64,000 bases of DNA from Myrica gale (taxonomy: Eukaryota; Streptophyta; Magnoliopsida; Fagales; Myricaceae): positions 2,108,001 to 2,172,000 of the forward strand of contig OZ005608.1 in NCBI GenBank assembly GCA_963930655.1. Direction: 5' to 3'. A program made the translations under genes and the position numbers. Each line of letters starts with the position of its first letter. Position 1 is the stretch's first letter. This document shows, piece by piece, positions 11,105 to 23,220 of this stretch. The notes under the pieces are model-generated. The model was not told where the DNA came from, did not search any database, and was given only the letters and a program-made list of their open reading frames with translations.

Positions 11105-14100
11105 TCACATCACCGAGCACCTATCTTTCGATTTTGGTTCAGGCCTGGCGGCTGTGGCCGAGGACGAGTTCCGGACGTTGTTTCTTGGCACCTGCAAAGA
11201 GCCATTTGTAGTGGACATTATTTGTAAATGTTGGCCAAGAACAATCTTGCGCACAAAAGTTAAAGACATAAAATACGCAAGTCCACTACAAAAGTTAAAG
11301 ACATAAAATACGCAAGTCCACTACAGTCATAGCACCTCTCAGCTAGGATTGCTAGACTATAACATGACTTTCAATAATAATAAAAACCCAAAGGAAAAAT
11401 GAAGAAAACGAAAAAAAGTGTGAAAAGCAGAAGGATCCAACTGGATAGGAGAGAATAATAATAATAAAAAAGCATAGATTCAAAATTTAAAGCTAAGTAA
11501 CATTTTACCAATGAAGAGAGCAACATAGCCTATAATTGACTTATGCTGAACGAAGTTTCACATGTCAAATGCAAAAGGAAATGACACTTTCATGTCCACC
11601 CATCTGTGGCGCTCATTCTTTGTACCTTGAAGTGTGATGGTAGGCCCTTTGCTACGAATATATGGAGGATACTTTTTTGCATTTCTTGTCAGGAAATTAA
11701 CGTAGTTCCCATGGAAAATATATGGAGGACACTTTCCATTTATGCTCAGGAAACTATAAATTGTTCATATGTCATTACTCTGGTGCTGTGCGACATAATG
11801 CCAAATATCATTTTCCCTTTGCACGCACAATTGGGTCATCAAAACCTATTCGCTGCAAATGCAGTCCTTTTTTTCCCCCTTCTCACACGTCAGAAACCTA
11901 ATTCAGTTTTAAAACTTCAACTTGAACTATCTCACATGACTAACCCATTACTTCACTTCCTAAGGCCTAACAAACTGATACAACCCAGACCACCAGAAAA
12001 GGAAAAATTAATAGATAATGTCAATACTAAACGGTAAAAAAATGGAAAATTGAATAAAAAAATCAAGTGTGACACTACCAGGTAAAAAAGACAAATTCTA
12101 CCTGGGGACCAACAACAAGTCTTGAACTTGCACTAACGGTTGGCTGCTGCGAATTTTGATGCGTTGGTTGTTGCTCAAACTCCTGTTGTTGCAGAGCAAT
12201 TGCCAACTGCAGATCAGAGCTGCCGCAACAAAGTAAATTTTTTTTAACTATGAAGTGTAACTCCATCAGCAAACTACATTCAAATTTTAGTTAAAAAGAT
12301 TTAGTGAGACAAGGAAAGATCTTCTTGATTTTTAAAGTAAGATTTAGGGAGACAAAGATTTAGGACAAACCACAATTGTCCTCAAGTAAGAAACGTAGAA
12401 CAAGTATACAGGGCTTGGTATCTCAAAAACAACAAATATTGCAGTTGATCTTCTTGATTTTTAAAACTACAGCCATAGTGGTCATCCACTTTATCTCTAT
12501 TCAAACAAGAAATTAAGAAATCAAGTACACATCAGTAATAAAGTTGAGGTAATTACTTTATATCCAAACCTGCATGCGTTGAGCTCTCAATGTTGGCAAG
12601 ATAGTCCTAAAGAACACGAATTTTTAAATCAGAATCGTGGAAGCAACAACATATGAGCTAGCATATCATTTAGGTTTCGAAAAACAAAAAGACATACAGC
12701 AGTACTGGCCACAGCATTATGCTCATCCCAATTGCCATTTGCACGACTTTCTACCTTGAATTCCTTGAAGCCACCCGTCATAAACAATGTATTACCATTG
12801 ACCTGAAATGGAAACATGGGAGGACTTATATTTTGGAAGCAAAACTTCAGTATAACACCACCCTAACAAGATAATACTATTCAAACGACTATGATTATAT
12901 TATGTGAAATATCTTCCCAATTTAGAATCAAACAAGAAAATGGCAACATAATATCCATGGAGTGGGATCTGAAAAGTTCGTTCACTCTTGGAGTGTGATT
13001 AGAAAATATTAAAGCAATGGCATCCATTACTACCAGTACAGTCTACATGCACAACGTCCATGGTAATGGCAGCCGCTGTCAAGCATACCTACGTGCAAAG
13101 ATTTAAATACACGCATAAATTCATACTTTTAACACTTTTGACTCTCTAAAGACAATTAAACCCATTCCAAGAACAAAAATCTTGGCTTAATCATTGTTGG
13201 CAAAAGATGACATACAAAACCTTCACCTTCGGCCAAATAGATTAATATTGGAGAGCCAGCACATCAGTCACATTCCAACCAGGATTAAAGCAGTGAATAA
13301 CCCTTGAAAAATTGACAAGAAACAATCATGCAACCCTCCGACCCTAACAAGAGCAAAGTAGGCAGCTTACCTCATTTAGTTTTTCCCATACCAAATCAGG
13401 CTGATTTATGAAACCTTGGTCTGTAGCTAGAAGGTAAAGTTCACCATCAAACTGAAATGAAAGGAGATTCAGGTATTATCTAAGCTTTTGTATTCAGTGT
13501 CTGTGGAACATGAAGCTTATAAAACTGAAGATATTTTCTTCATATCCAGACATTAACAAATGTAATCAGCAGATTATAAGCAGGAAAAAACAACATTCCA
13601 GCTCTCACTGACCTTAAACATGGTGCTGAAGTGATTGTTACGGAAAAAAACACAGAGTTCACGCTCTTTAAGGCCATCTCGTAAGCAGAAAAGGCTACAA
13701 AAACATTTAAAACAATCGTATAGCCATATATCCAGTAGCCAACATAGAAATACATACGGATTAAAAACGAATTTAGAGCAATATAGAAACGGAGTAAATC
13801 AACAAACCCATTGATGGTCAATTGACTAGCAGTGTTCTTCAAAAAACTCCTTATCAGCTCACCTAAAGCCAATCAAAAAGCAAAGAAGACATTATAAATT
13901 TAAGTTTCAGGCCCTATTACCTGCACACATCATCAAACAATCCACAACATATTACGTATGAACTTTTTTCATATACCACTAACCTTGTTGTGGAGTGATT
14001 TCATCTTTGGACCCTGCATTAGAGGTATCTGCAGTGCTTTTGTCAGCTTGTTTTGCAAGGACCACCTCACCTTCATACACAGGCTCCCGGTCCTCAAGAA

Positions 14101-17100
14101 CTGTATGGCTTGAATCCAAGATACATTCCTCTCCTTCATATATGGGCTCATTGCCATCAACATTTGAAGTCAAAGCATTGGTGGCATCTATGTGCAGAAT
14201 TCTACCACTAGATAAATCTGAATTGGCATTTGGAGAAGATAAGCATGATAATTCTGCTGTGCTACACACAACTAGCTTATCTACAGTGTCATGAAAATCA
14301 GTTGTAGAAGTGGATTGCTTCGTAACTTCTTCGCCCCCTCTAGAAATACCCATATGGTTCTCATCCAAAGATGCAGTCTCTCTTCCAGGAGAAAGAGAAA
14401 GAGCACTTTCACCTTGGACCAAGGGGTCAACACGATTATTCTCAACCACATCAATGTGAACGATACATTCTCCCAATTCCACGTCAATTGACTGATCGAG
14501 GTGATCTCCCACATCAGGCTTCAAGGATGAAATAGCTGCTTGGCCCAGACTATGCGTTACAGATTTAAGATCACCATCATTGCTTGTGGCATTGAAGTCA
14601 TCTACTATGGATGGTTCCAGTCTATGAAAATTGTTTTCTTCAACACCAATACACTTCCCTAATTTATCTGCAGAATCTACAGGCATAACCTCCTCAAGAC
14701 CTGAACTTTCACATAAATTGACAGAGTGAGTCCCTCCCTTACCATTGTCCGCAAGAGTATCACCGACTGAAATTGGCATTCCAACCTCAGACAGCATTAA
14801 AGCCCTCAAAAGCTCTGCTTCTTCTTCAAGGTCTCCCTTTCTGTGTTTCTGGTGATCAGAGACTGAGCGTGGAGAATCATCTAAAGATGTAGCTTTCGAA
14901 AGGCATGGAGAAGGAACTCCTAAAGTTGCAGTTGTCGCTGCAGCGAAATCAACACAATCTTCTTCAGGACTATTCTTACTCATCCCCTCCATATTTTGTG
15001 TTTCCAGTGCTACAAGCTCTCCCATAAGAGCATTATAACACTTTGACCCAATTGCAATAGCAGTGTCCCTATCCTAGAGAAAAAACAGAAATCTTATTGT
15101 CTAACCAGAGGGCCATAAAAGACAATAATGACTAATACGTACTTGACATGATTCAACTCATAATCTGACACTGTCACACCATTCAATACCAGGGACAGAT
15201 TAGTTGCTTATTCTAGCCTACTGATATCATAGTAGTGTAGTTCGAACATTCAATATATAGCCTTAAAAAAACTGCAGATTCCAACTTTCAAAAGCAAATA
15301 GCATACTATGTCTACCACTTGCAAGGCCCCACACAGTAACTTTTTTTTCGAATAAGTGTACACAAATCAAGAAATCCAGCTACCCTATATTCCCCATTCT
15401 TTGTTTATGTGGACAGATATGCCATTCATCAAGACCATTGGCACAACAACCGAGGTGGTTTTGCAGCAGCCAGAGAATATTTTCTGTACCATAATGCAAC
15501 GTTTTTGAAGTTTCAAACCATATGAATGTTATGAAAGCTTCTGAGCAACCTAACTCCTGCCCAAACCATACTTGAGACTAATCCACATTCCCTCAATCAT
15601 GAAATAAAAGGGTCCCTGCTCATTCCACCCAAGCAACACATCAAACAAGATTTTTGTTTGTTCTTCAGATCCTCTCCTGGGGTTATCACTTGTAGTTACC
15701 TAGAGCATCAAGGTTTACCTGCATTCAACTCACCCTTTAGAGCCCCAACAGTATAAGAGACGCACTAACAACTGCCTTTTCCCTAGTAACCACTCCGCCC
15801 CAATTGCCATCTTCTCTGCCATAATTGACAGCCCCTCTCCATCTCAGGTTAGTTATACGGTCCCATCTCTCACCTCTCCCTCTCATGGCAGGCGATCTAA
15901 ATATTTAAAACTGCTTGTTCTGTGATTCTGTTTTTTTTTTGTGGCAGAAGTTCGGGCCATTTTAGTATATTTCCAGCCAATTTCTCTTACATTGTGATTT
16001 GGTTGCGTATTGTCGTCGCCAACCCCCATGGACGGCTATTCAGCCACTGAAACCAACTACCAATAGCTGCCAACAATCTACAAAACTAAATTGTTTTCTT
16101 GTTTTGCCAGAATTTGATGCAGAGACATACATTTAAAAGCAGAAGTTCGGGCCATTTTAGTATATTTCCAGCCAATTTCTCTTACATTGTGATTTGGTTG
16201 GGTATTGTCGTCGCCAACCCCCATGGAAGGCTATTCAGCCACTGAAACCAACTACCAATAGCTGCCAACAATCTACAAAAACTAAATTGTTTTCTTGTTT
16301 TGCCAGAATTTGATGCAGAGACATACATTTAAAAGCATTCTACCTGAGACATTTTAGAGGAAAAAATAGTAAACTCCCAAGACTTCCCGACTATAGTTTA
16401 AGAGATTGGTATAGATTGTGTTCAAGGAGATCTGTCATGGACTGGTCACAGGCAACATAGAAGGTCAAAAGAAACTAGCATTGGTATGCAGACCAAGAGC
16501 ATAAACCCTATATATGGGAAAACATGAATGCAATGTATGGAAGAGGAGGTCTCATGAAAGCTATAAGAACCACTAGATACATATAGAACAACAAACATTA
16601 AGGTAAACCATCGGCATTGAAATTCTCTAGAACAGCACATACAACTTTAAGGCTTATAAGTTGAACATACTGAAACAAGCTGCAACTGTACGGCCCAAAC
16701 AAAATGGTAGAAATCCTATTACGAATTGTCAAACCTATAGAGTACAAGAAACCAACAGTATTATGCCATTAAAAGGGCAACTTGAACTTATCTCTAAGTA
16801 AATCATGCTAGATAGCATGTCTGATGCCAGAAAGTGCTAACCTGCGGATCAACTATCCAGCCATGATATAGTGGAATATCGAGTAGATCAAAGATTGCAC
16901 ACTCTCGGGTGAACTCAAAATCATCTATTCTGCAAGTATCAGAATACTTTTGGTCAAGCTCTGTAAAGGAAATTACAATGAATGACTTAAGAGGATAGAA
17001 GAATTTCAAACCTCTTGAATTTTATGTTTACATCAATGCCCGTTGCAAGTCGAGGAAGCAGATCAATCGCATCAGCAATGTTCTGTTGTTGATTTTCAGC

Positions 17101-20100
17101 ATACCCGGCATCCTTATTCTGAAACATAATAACGACAATGGTTAACAAAATTTGCACCAGCAACTAATAGGCTTGTGAGTGCCTGACGGATAAAGATCTT
17201 ACGTTGAAATTACTATTGGAATCAATTAATCTTTCAGCAACCAGGGAAAGTAATTTCTCCTGTGAGATTTCTGTTGTATCTGGACTCAAATTCAAGTTAT
17301 TCCTCAGCAGAAGGACATTACCTGCAGCAACCCCAACATTAAACCAGTAAATGCTAACAAGAAAGGCAAGTGCCATGCGGCAGTACGACATTTCACCCCC
17401 ACCCCAAATTTGGAAATAAGAAAAACTTAAACCATAATAAGAATAAAAGTAAGGCTTAATTAGTTCACTAATCCTTGGGATATAGCCGGATCCCAAACTG
17501 GTCCTTATGGTGTGTATTCGTCCTAATCTAGTCTCTGAGAAATCCTTTGTGTCTTGGAGTGACCATCAAGTCAACTAGGTTGGCCCTGTTAACGGAGTAA
17601 ATCTCACGTGTCTAATGGGGACACATCACCACTAATTGCAAACAATCGTGTGTCCCAAAATCACTCCAACTGCCAAGTTGGACATGCGGTTGTTAATTTA
17701 AAAATCCACATCAAAATGTTTATACCATCAGGACCTAAAACGCCATCTCATAACGTCTTGTTGGACAGGTCTTTTAAAAGACAATGCACTCCTGAGTGAT
17801 TTAGGGACACTTGGCTACTTACGATTAATGGTGATGTGTTCCCATTAGCCACGTAAAATTTATCCGTTATTGGGGGCAACCGAGTTGACTAAATGGCTAT
17901 TCGAGGACATGAAGGATTCTCCAAGGACTAGTTTAGGACGAAATGAACCTTAGGGACCAGTTTGGGATCTGGTCATACCCCATGCACTGGTGAACTAATT
18001 AAGCCTAACATTAAGAACACGATTTTCTAGTCGCATGAAAAAGTAATAAAATCAACTTGACAGCATCATGTGACAAGATTATTCCAAACTAACTTCAGAT
18101 AATGGAACTGATGTTTCTCACACTCATCACCATATCAGATTTTCTCATACATATTTAAGTCTGGAAACAATATTAGATGATGTTAGAGAAAATTCATTTT
18201 TTTCATTTCCAGCCTAGCATTTGGATAGGGAAAACGCATAGTTCCAAAAAACCGAAGGAGGAGAAGGAAGGGAAAAAGGATATTTGGCGCTCAAAATGTT
18301 CGGTAATTTAGATTTTCCTCAAATGGTAAAATCAAGGAAACTGGGTAAACAAGTTAAGATGTCATTTGAGTTCGTTTCCAAATAACAAAAGAAGTTTGTT
18401 TTCATCCTTTCTTAAAACAAACAAACAAATAAATAAAGATGGGATCCGGAGTTGTTGTGTGGGATGTTCATTTTGAGAGATTGATCAATGATTGGTAGAT
18501 GGAGGTTCTTTCGGCGTTTTATTCCTTACTTTACTCAATGAGTCGAAGAAGAGGGGGAGAGGATAAATTGCTTTGGATGGGGTCCAAGGGTGGAGTCTTC
18601 TCTGTTAAGTCCATGTATTTGTTGCCTTTGGAGGGCTCCAGAGTGGTTTTTCCTTGGCGTCAATATTGGAGGACTTTGGCTCCCCCTCAAGTTGTTTTCT
18701 TTGTTTGGGAAGCCATTCATATGAAAATTGACCATTGACAACTTGAGGAGGAGGGGAGTGTGCTTGACGGAGTGGTGATATTTATGTATTGATCATATCC
18801 TTCTTCATTGCACGATGGCAAGAGGATTGTGGGCGCATGTGCTGAGTACACTTAACTATGATTAGGTTATGCCTAGGAAGCTGGTGGATGTCTTGTATTG
18901 TTAGAGGAGGAAGTTTGAGAATTCTATCGCTTCGGCCATTTGGAAGATGATCCCGGCTTGCATATGGTGGAGTTTGTGGAGGAAAAAGAATGAGAGATGT
19001 TTTGAGGATAAGGTCATGTCCTTGGATCGTTTGGGGGGTTCTATGTTGCATTCTCTTTTTTTGTGGGCTAATCCGGTCTTAGGTTTTCCTTTTGAGGGTT
19101 TTCCAGATTTTCTGAGTTTTTTAGCTTGTATGCTCTAGAGTTTTCAGTATAATCTCTTGTATTGTCCACTTTCTTTTTCGTTAATAAAGTTTTACTTACT
19201 TATCAAAAATAAATAAAGATGGGAAAGAGAAGTGAGCAAGAAATAGTGAAAGAAGCAAAGATGCGGAATATTGATAAGTAAAGATGATTGAGAAGAAATT
19301 TAATGATGGCAAGAGAGCAATTTTACTTCAATAATCTCTCTTAGCACAAATCTTTATCCTGAACAAAAATGAAAAGACCAATTTAGTAATGGAACTTTGC
19401 AGAAAGCCAATCAGGTCAGTAAGACTTCTAATTCACAACTTTAGTGGCAAAACAATCTTGTCACAGTAGACACTAAAAAAACTATAATGGACAACATCAT
19501 AAGTAGTCCTTTATAGGCTTTCAGCCTAAGACACATAAAAGTAACAAGATATTACGGATCCATATGCTGGAGAGTAGGGAAATATAGAAAGTAGAAGGAT
19601 TAACTGGTGACAGAAGAATGACAAAAGAAGTACCATCTGTTGAAGCTACAGCAAGAATAGCTCAGATACCACTAGAAGACGCTTCTATAAGTCGTGTAAT
19701 ATGGAAAACCAATACTTAGTAATGAGCCAGGGGAAATTTCAGCTTCAGAAATTTCCGTACCTTTATAGGCTTTCAGCCTAAGACACATAAAAGTAACAAG
19801 ATATTACGGATCCATATGCTGGAGAGTAGGGAAATATAGAAAGTAGAAGGATTAACTGGTGACAGAAGAATGACAAAAGAAGTACCATCTGTTGAAGCTA
19901 CAGCAAGAATAGCTCAGATACCACTAGAAGACGCTTCTATAAGTCGTGTAATATGGAAAACCAATACTTAGTAATGAGCCAGGGGAAATTTCAGCTTCAG
20001 AATCTTGATTAATTCAATCTCACGCTCTTGGTATTAATATATTACATACATAAGCTTCTTCAAACAAGATCTATTGCTATTGATTCAATAGCCTCCACGA

Positions 20101-21738
20101 GATATAGTCAATGAGAATTAATAATTAGTACAGACAAACAGGTATATTTATGTAAAGTATATGAGCCTCTTCAAACATGACTTATTGCAATTTATTCAAT
20201 CATCCCTATAGGACGTGGACGGTAAATAGTTGGGACAGACAAACAGGTAAACAGAAGCACTATAATTTCCATAATAACGGAAGAAAACCTGATCAGCCTT
20301 TACTTCATAATTTTCCCATGAAAGAGAAAACGTTTGTTTAGTCTTACAACTGGAACAATCCCATAGTTCTAACCTCATAAGACTAAATGGTTAGCTAAGA
20401 AAAATGTTCACTTCCTTGGAACTGAGGAAAGACACATATAACATTCAAATTTCTTCCATTTTCCTAAGTTCTTACAGTGAGCATGTAAAGCTCAAAATTC
20501 AACTAAAAATGATGAGTTTTTTCAGAGGTAAAAAGAAGTTCCCCAAAAAAACACAACCTGAGTGAATACCAGGGTCTTTTAATCTGAGAATCGAAACAGG
20601 TGCAAAAACTCATCGTGCTAGAAGCTACTAGTCCTCAATTGTGAACCTCTGAAACAATCTAATCAAAGTTCTTTATTGAGTTAATTCCATCATTTGGTCG
20701 CCCAAAAAAACTGGGCTAAGTACATATTTTTTTACTATCTATTTTACAATAACACGCATTTTATTCAATTAAACCAGCTAAGTTTCAGTTTTAAGCCAGA
20801 AATAACCTGTCAAGGAGAGACTCAATTTCTTTTATTATGCCAACTTTTCTCATAAAGAGTACAGATTACTGAAGAAGATAAATTAAAAGAAAGGAAAAGA
20901 CCATAAATTGTTCTCCAATTCTAACCATAAATTAAAGAAAAAAAAACGGAGATAGGGACTTTTACAAATAATCACTCCCAAATAGCAAAACAATTTGGTT
21001 ACTCAGAAGATTTAATGAAAAATAAAGTAAAAGAACATCTAATCAAACTCGAAATTGCGCTCATTTTCCTTTACCTTAATTTTCTCAGTAACGAAACTGA
21101 CAACAAAGAAGGAAAGAAGAAATAAAATGTGACAGCGTTCGTCTGTGAGTGAGAGAGGATCATAAAACCAGTGAAATAAAGGTAAACCCCATAGGAGAAT
21201 CGTTAATCAGAAAGTAAATCAAGGAATGATTATTAAAATGTTGAAATTCGATTCTCGGCAAGGATTTCAACAATAAACCATAAAGTACCAGAAAAATCAT
21301 TTAATTTCAGTGCCCAATTGGTCATTTGACTTCAAGTTTGGTCCCTCAGGAATCGTAGTGAAACGGAAGGAGAATCTAAATCTAAAGCATCCAATTCGTA
21401 CACCACCTAACTACTACCACAACCATCGCCCTTTGATTGCTAAAAAATTATCAACTTTCTCGAAACCAAAACAAAAACAAACCTAACCTTCTTACTCCAG
21501 TTTCTCTGGAACAATACAATAAAAACGAGAAAAAAACAAACAAAAACCCTAGCGAAAGCGAGAAAAAGAGACGAATTTTACAGATGGCAAGGAGAGGGCA
21601 AGGGCCATTGTCGTTTTGGAGGACGACAGGGATGGTGCGTCCCAAGAATTGAATGAGCTTGGTCTTGTACACGCAGAACTTCACCTCCTGTTCTTGCCGC
21701 TGCTGTGGTTCTTCCGACGAAGGAGACGAAGACGCCAT
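11105..21738 (-). CDS. MINDY-family (FAM63-like) K48-specific deubiquitinase
   Basis: Twelve exons: 21582-21738, 17203-17321, 17012-17118, 16842-16929, 13984-15073, 13808-13862, 13613-13694, 13371-13451, 12698-12802, 12557-12606, 12102-12219, 11105-11191, giving 712 residues with consistent phases. MINDY proteases trim long K48-linked ubiquitin chains. Seen here: the catalytic loop LQNDNGPCPLLAICN with Gln41 and nucleophile Cys47; the His box ELCVFFRNNHFSTMF with His560; LATDQGFINQPDLVWEKLNEVNG; a C-terminal MIU-like ubiquitin-binding helix SDLQLAIALQQQEFEQQ; and a terminal CSVM, a CaaX-type prenylation signal. Exon 5 encodes an acidic, low-complexity insert of about 360 residues that splits the catalytic domain between Cys47 and His560. 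The start at 21738 (MASSSPSSEE) was chosen because it is just upstream of the conserved domain; an in-frame Met at 21786 is possible. Intron 1 is 4.3 kb and full of repeats. The 12557 exon boundary was chosen because only it restores the SDLQLAIAL frame. Confidence 0.92.
11257..11326. repeat. Tandem duplication of about 34 bp
   Basis: The block containing AAAAGTTAAAGACATAAAAT and GCAAGTCCACTACA occurs twice back to back, inside the last intron of the MINDY gene. Simple recent slippage-type duplication. Confidence 0.8.
15946..16336. repeat. Tandem duplication, unit about 195 bp
   Basis: 15946-16140 and 16141-16336 are nearly identical, with about two substitutions (GGTTGCGTATT/GGTTGGGTATT and GGACGGC/GGAAGGC) and one extra A. 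They lie in the intron between the 16842 and 13984 exons of the MINDY gene. High identity implies a recent event. Confidence 0.9.
17451..18006. mobile_element. Long-inverted-repeat element in MINDY intron 1
   Basis: A segment of about 556 bp has outer ends that are reverse complements over nearly 200 bp (left AGGCTTAATTAGTTCAC, GATCCCAAACTGGTCC; right the complements at about 17960-18006). Long imperfect terminal repeats and no frame fit a MULE-like or foldback MITE. I could not define a clean target duplication. Confidence 0.65.
18445..19206 (+). mobile_element. 5'-truncated LINE (non-LTR retrotransposon) 3' end
   Basis: The insertion is flanked by an 18-bp direct repeat AAATAAATAAAGATGGGA at 18427-18444 and 19207-19224. 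The sequence encodes pieces of the reverse-transcriptase zinc-binding domain found at the C-terminus of plant L1-type LINEs: LLWMGSKGGVFSVKSMY, then WRTLAPPQVVFFVWEA, and in another frame NLRRRGVCL and a HILLHCTMARGLW-like Cys/His segment. Stops and frame changes show it is dead. It ends in a polyadenylation-like A-rich tail. Truncation at the 5' end with a long target duplication is typical of target-primed insertion. It sits in MINDY intron 1, opposite to the gene. Confidence 0.9.
19508..20002. repeat. Near-perfect tandem duplication, period 252 bp
   Basis: 19508-19750 and 19760-20002 (starting CCTTTATAGGCTTTCAGCC and ending TTCAGCTTCAGAA) appear identical, joined by a 9-bp link. The duplication lies in MINDY intron 1. 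With no visible differences it is either very recent or possibly an assembly artefact. Confidence 0.9.
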
Positions 21739-22328
21739 TCTTGCGAGAGATTTAGAAATAGAGTTGTTCGAACGGCTCCAATTCACGGACTCACTTTCTG
21801 TTCGGTAGACGGAGAGAGAATTGGTGTTCAGAGAGGGAGAGAGAGATTTATAACGCAGAGGCCGGTAGAGGGAGGAGGGAGTATGCGAGTTGGTTATATA
21901 GAACTGGTTTTCTTTTTCTAGTCCGTGCGTCGCAGAAGTGTTTTATACGTTTTTCGGGGACAGACGGTATAAAAAAAATGACGTTGGGTTTGGATTGACT
22001 TTTTTTTTTCCCAAAATATATTTCTTTTTCCTTTTTCAAATATATTTTTCACCAGTAGATTATATAAGAATTTATATATTGCATTCTAAATTATATATTT
22101 TGCAGCTCGGTGAAATTGGACAAACATTAAACTTTTTACAACAATATTAAGTTCATTATTATCATTTTAATTTAATTTGACGGAATGTACAAAGTATATA
22201 AGATTTATAGTAAAAATTACAATTTATCCAAACTAATAATTTATAGCGTAAAATATTAAATTTATTATAGTTGATAGATGAAAAGTATATTATTATCAAG
22301 TATTTAATAACCAGTCGGAATAGATTAA
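21739..22328. promoter_or_regulatory. MINDY 5' UTR and promoter region
   Basis: Upstream of the MINDY start the coding strand shows a CT-rich leader (complement of about 21800-21870, GAGAGAGGGAGAGAG on plus), usual for plant 5' UTRs. Further out the sequence becomes very AT-rich. No specific operator motif is claimed. Confidence 0.35.
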
Positions 22329-22510
22329 GGTTGCGTTTGCGTCCTAAAATTTTAACACAATAAAAAATTACAATATAATCTCTCTCTCCCCCATCAAATC
22401 ACTACTATTCACTACAAAAAATATAAAAAATTACATCTCTCTTCACTTTTTCACTAAACCCAATACCTAAAATTCTAACAATACTAAAATTTTACAACAC
22501 AAACACACCC
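22329..22510 (+). mobile_element. Small MITE, family A, copy 3
   Basis: 182-bp copy starting GGTTGCGTTTGCGTCC and ending ACAAACACACCC, flanked by TAA on both sides (22326-22328 and 22511-22513). The 3-bp TAA duplication supports a PIF/Harbinger-type MITE. Confidence 0.7.
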
Positions 22511-22677
22511 TAAGATGAACTGATCCTACACCTATAGTTATAAGAAATATGCTTTATCAATATACTTCATCTTATATTAATTTGGCATATAAGATGAAAC
22601 TTTTCAGCCGTATCTTGTAGGATGGCTAAAGGCATCTTAAATTATTTTATTACTTAGTACGAACATAAAATTTTATA

Positions 22678-23047
22678 GGGGAAAATACACTTTCCACCCA
22701 CAAACTACCATAGGTTTGACACTTTGCACCCCAAACTACCATCTTTAAGACATTGCACCCTCAAACTACAAATGTTAGACACTTTGCACCCTCTAACTAT
22801 TAATATTAAATATTTTGCACCTTCCATTTGACAATAATACTCTTGTTAAATTAATAAATTTACAATAATATTTTTACTATATACAAAATGGGTCAAGGGC
22901 ATTATCGTCATTTTAGTCTCAAATTTTTAAAAATGGTGCAAAGTGTCAAAAATTGGTAGTTAGAGAATGTAATGTATCAAAATTAGTAGTTTAAGGTGTA
23001 AAGTGTCAAAACTATGGTAGTTTGTGGGTGAAGAATGTATTTTCCCC
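22678..23047. mobile_element. MULE-like MITE with 9-bp target duplication
   Basis: A 370-bp element starts GGGGAAAATACA and ends TGTATTTTCCCC. The inverted repeats extend inward through CCCACAAACTACCATAG and its complement. It is flanked by a perfect 9-bp direct repeat AATTTTATA at 22669-22677 and 23048-23056, the size typical of Mutator-like elements. Related but decayed elements appear at about 35630-35885 and 56604-56917. No coding capacity. Confidence 0.88.
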
Positions 23048-23220
23048 AATTTTATACAAGTTGTAGTATGTCACATATATAGTTTATTTAAGGGCCATGG
23101 TAACATAAAATTTTATACAAGTTTTAGTAGGTCAAATATATAATTTATTAAGGGCCATGGTAACATAAAATTTTATACAAGTTTTAGTAGGTCAAATATA
23201 TAATTTATTAAGGGCCATGG
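23041..23220. repeat. 60-bp tandem array
   Basis: 23101-23160 and 23161-23220 are identical 60-bp units ending AGGGCCATGG. 23048-23100 is a diverged partial first unit, and its missing left part (ACATAAAATTTTATA) lies upstream of the MULE-like MITE, so the MITE split the first unit. Confidence 0.92.

Noticed and set aside
12557-12584. Donor at 12570 (GTTTGG) for the small MINDY exon
   Set aside because: It would put the next exon out of the conserved SDLQLAIAL frame; the donor GTAATT with exon end at 12557 restores it.
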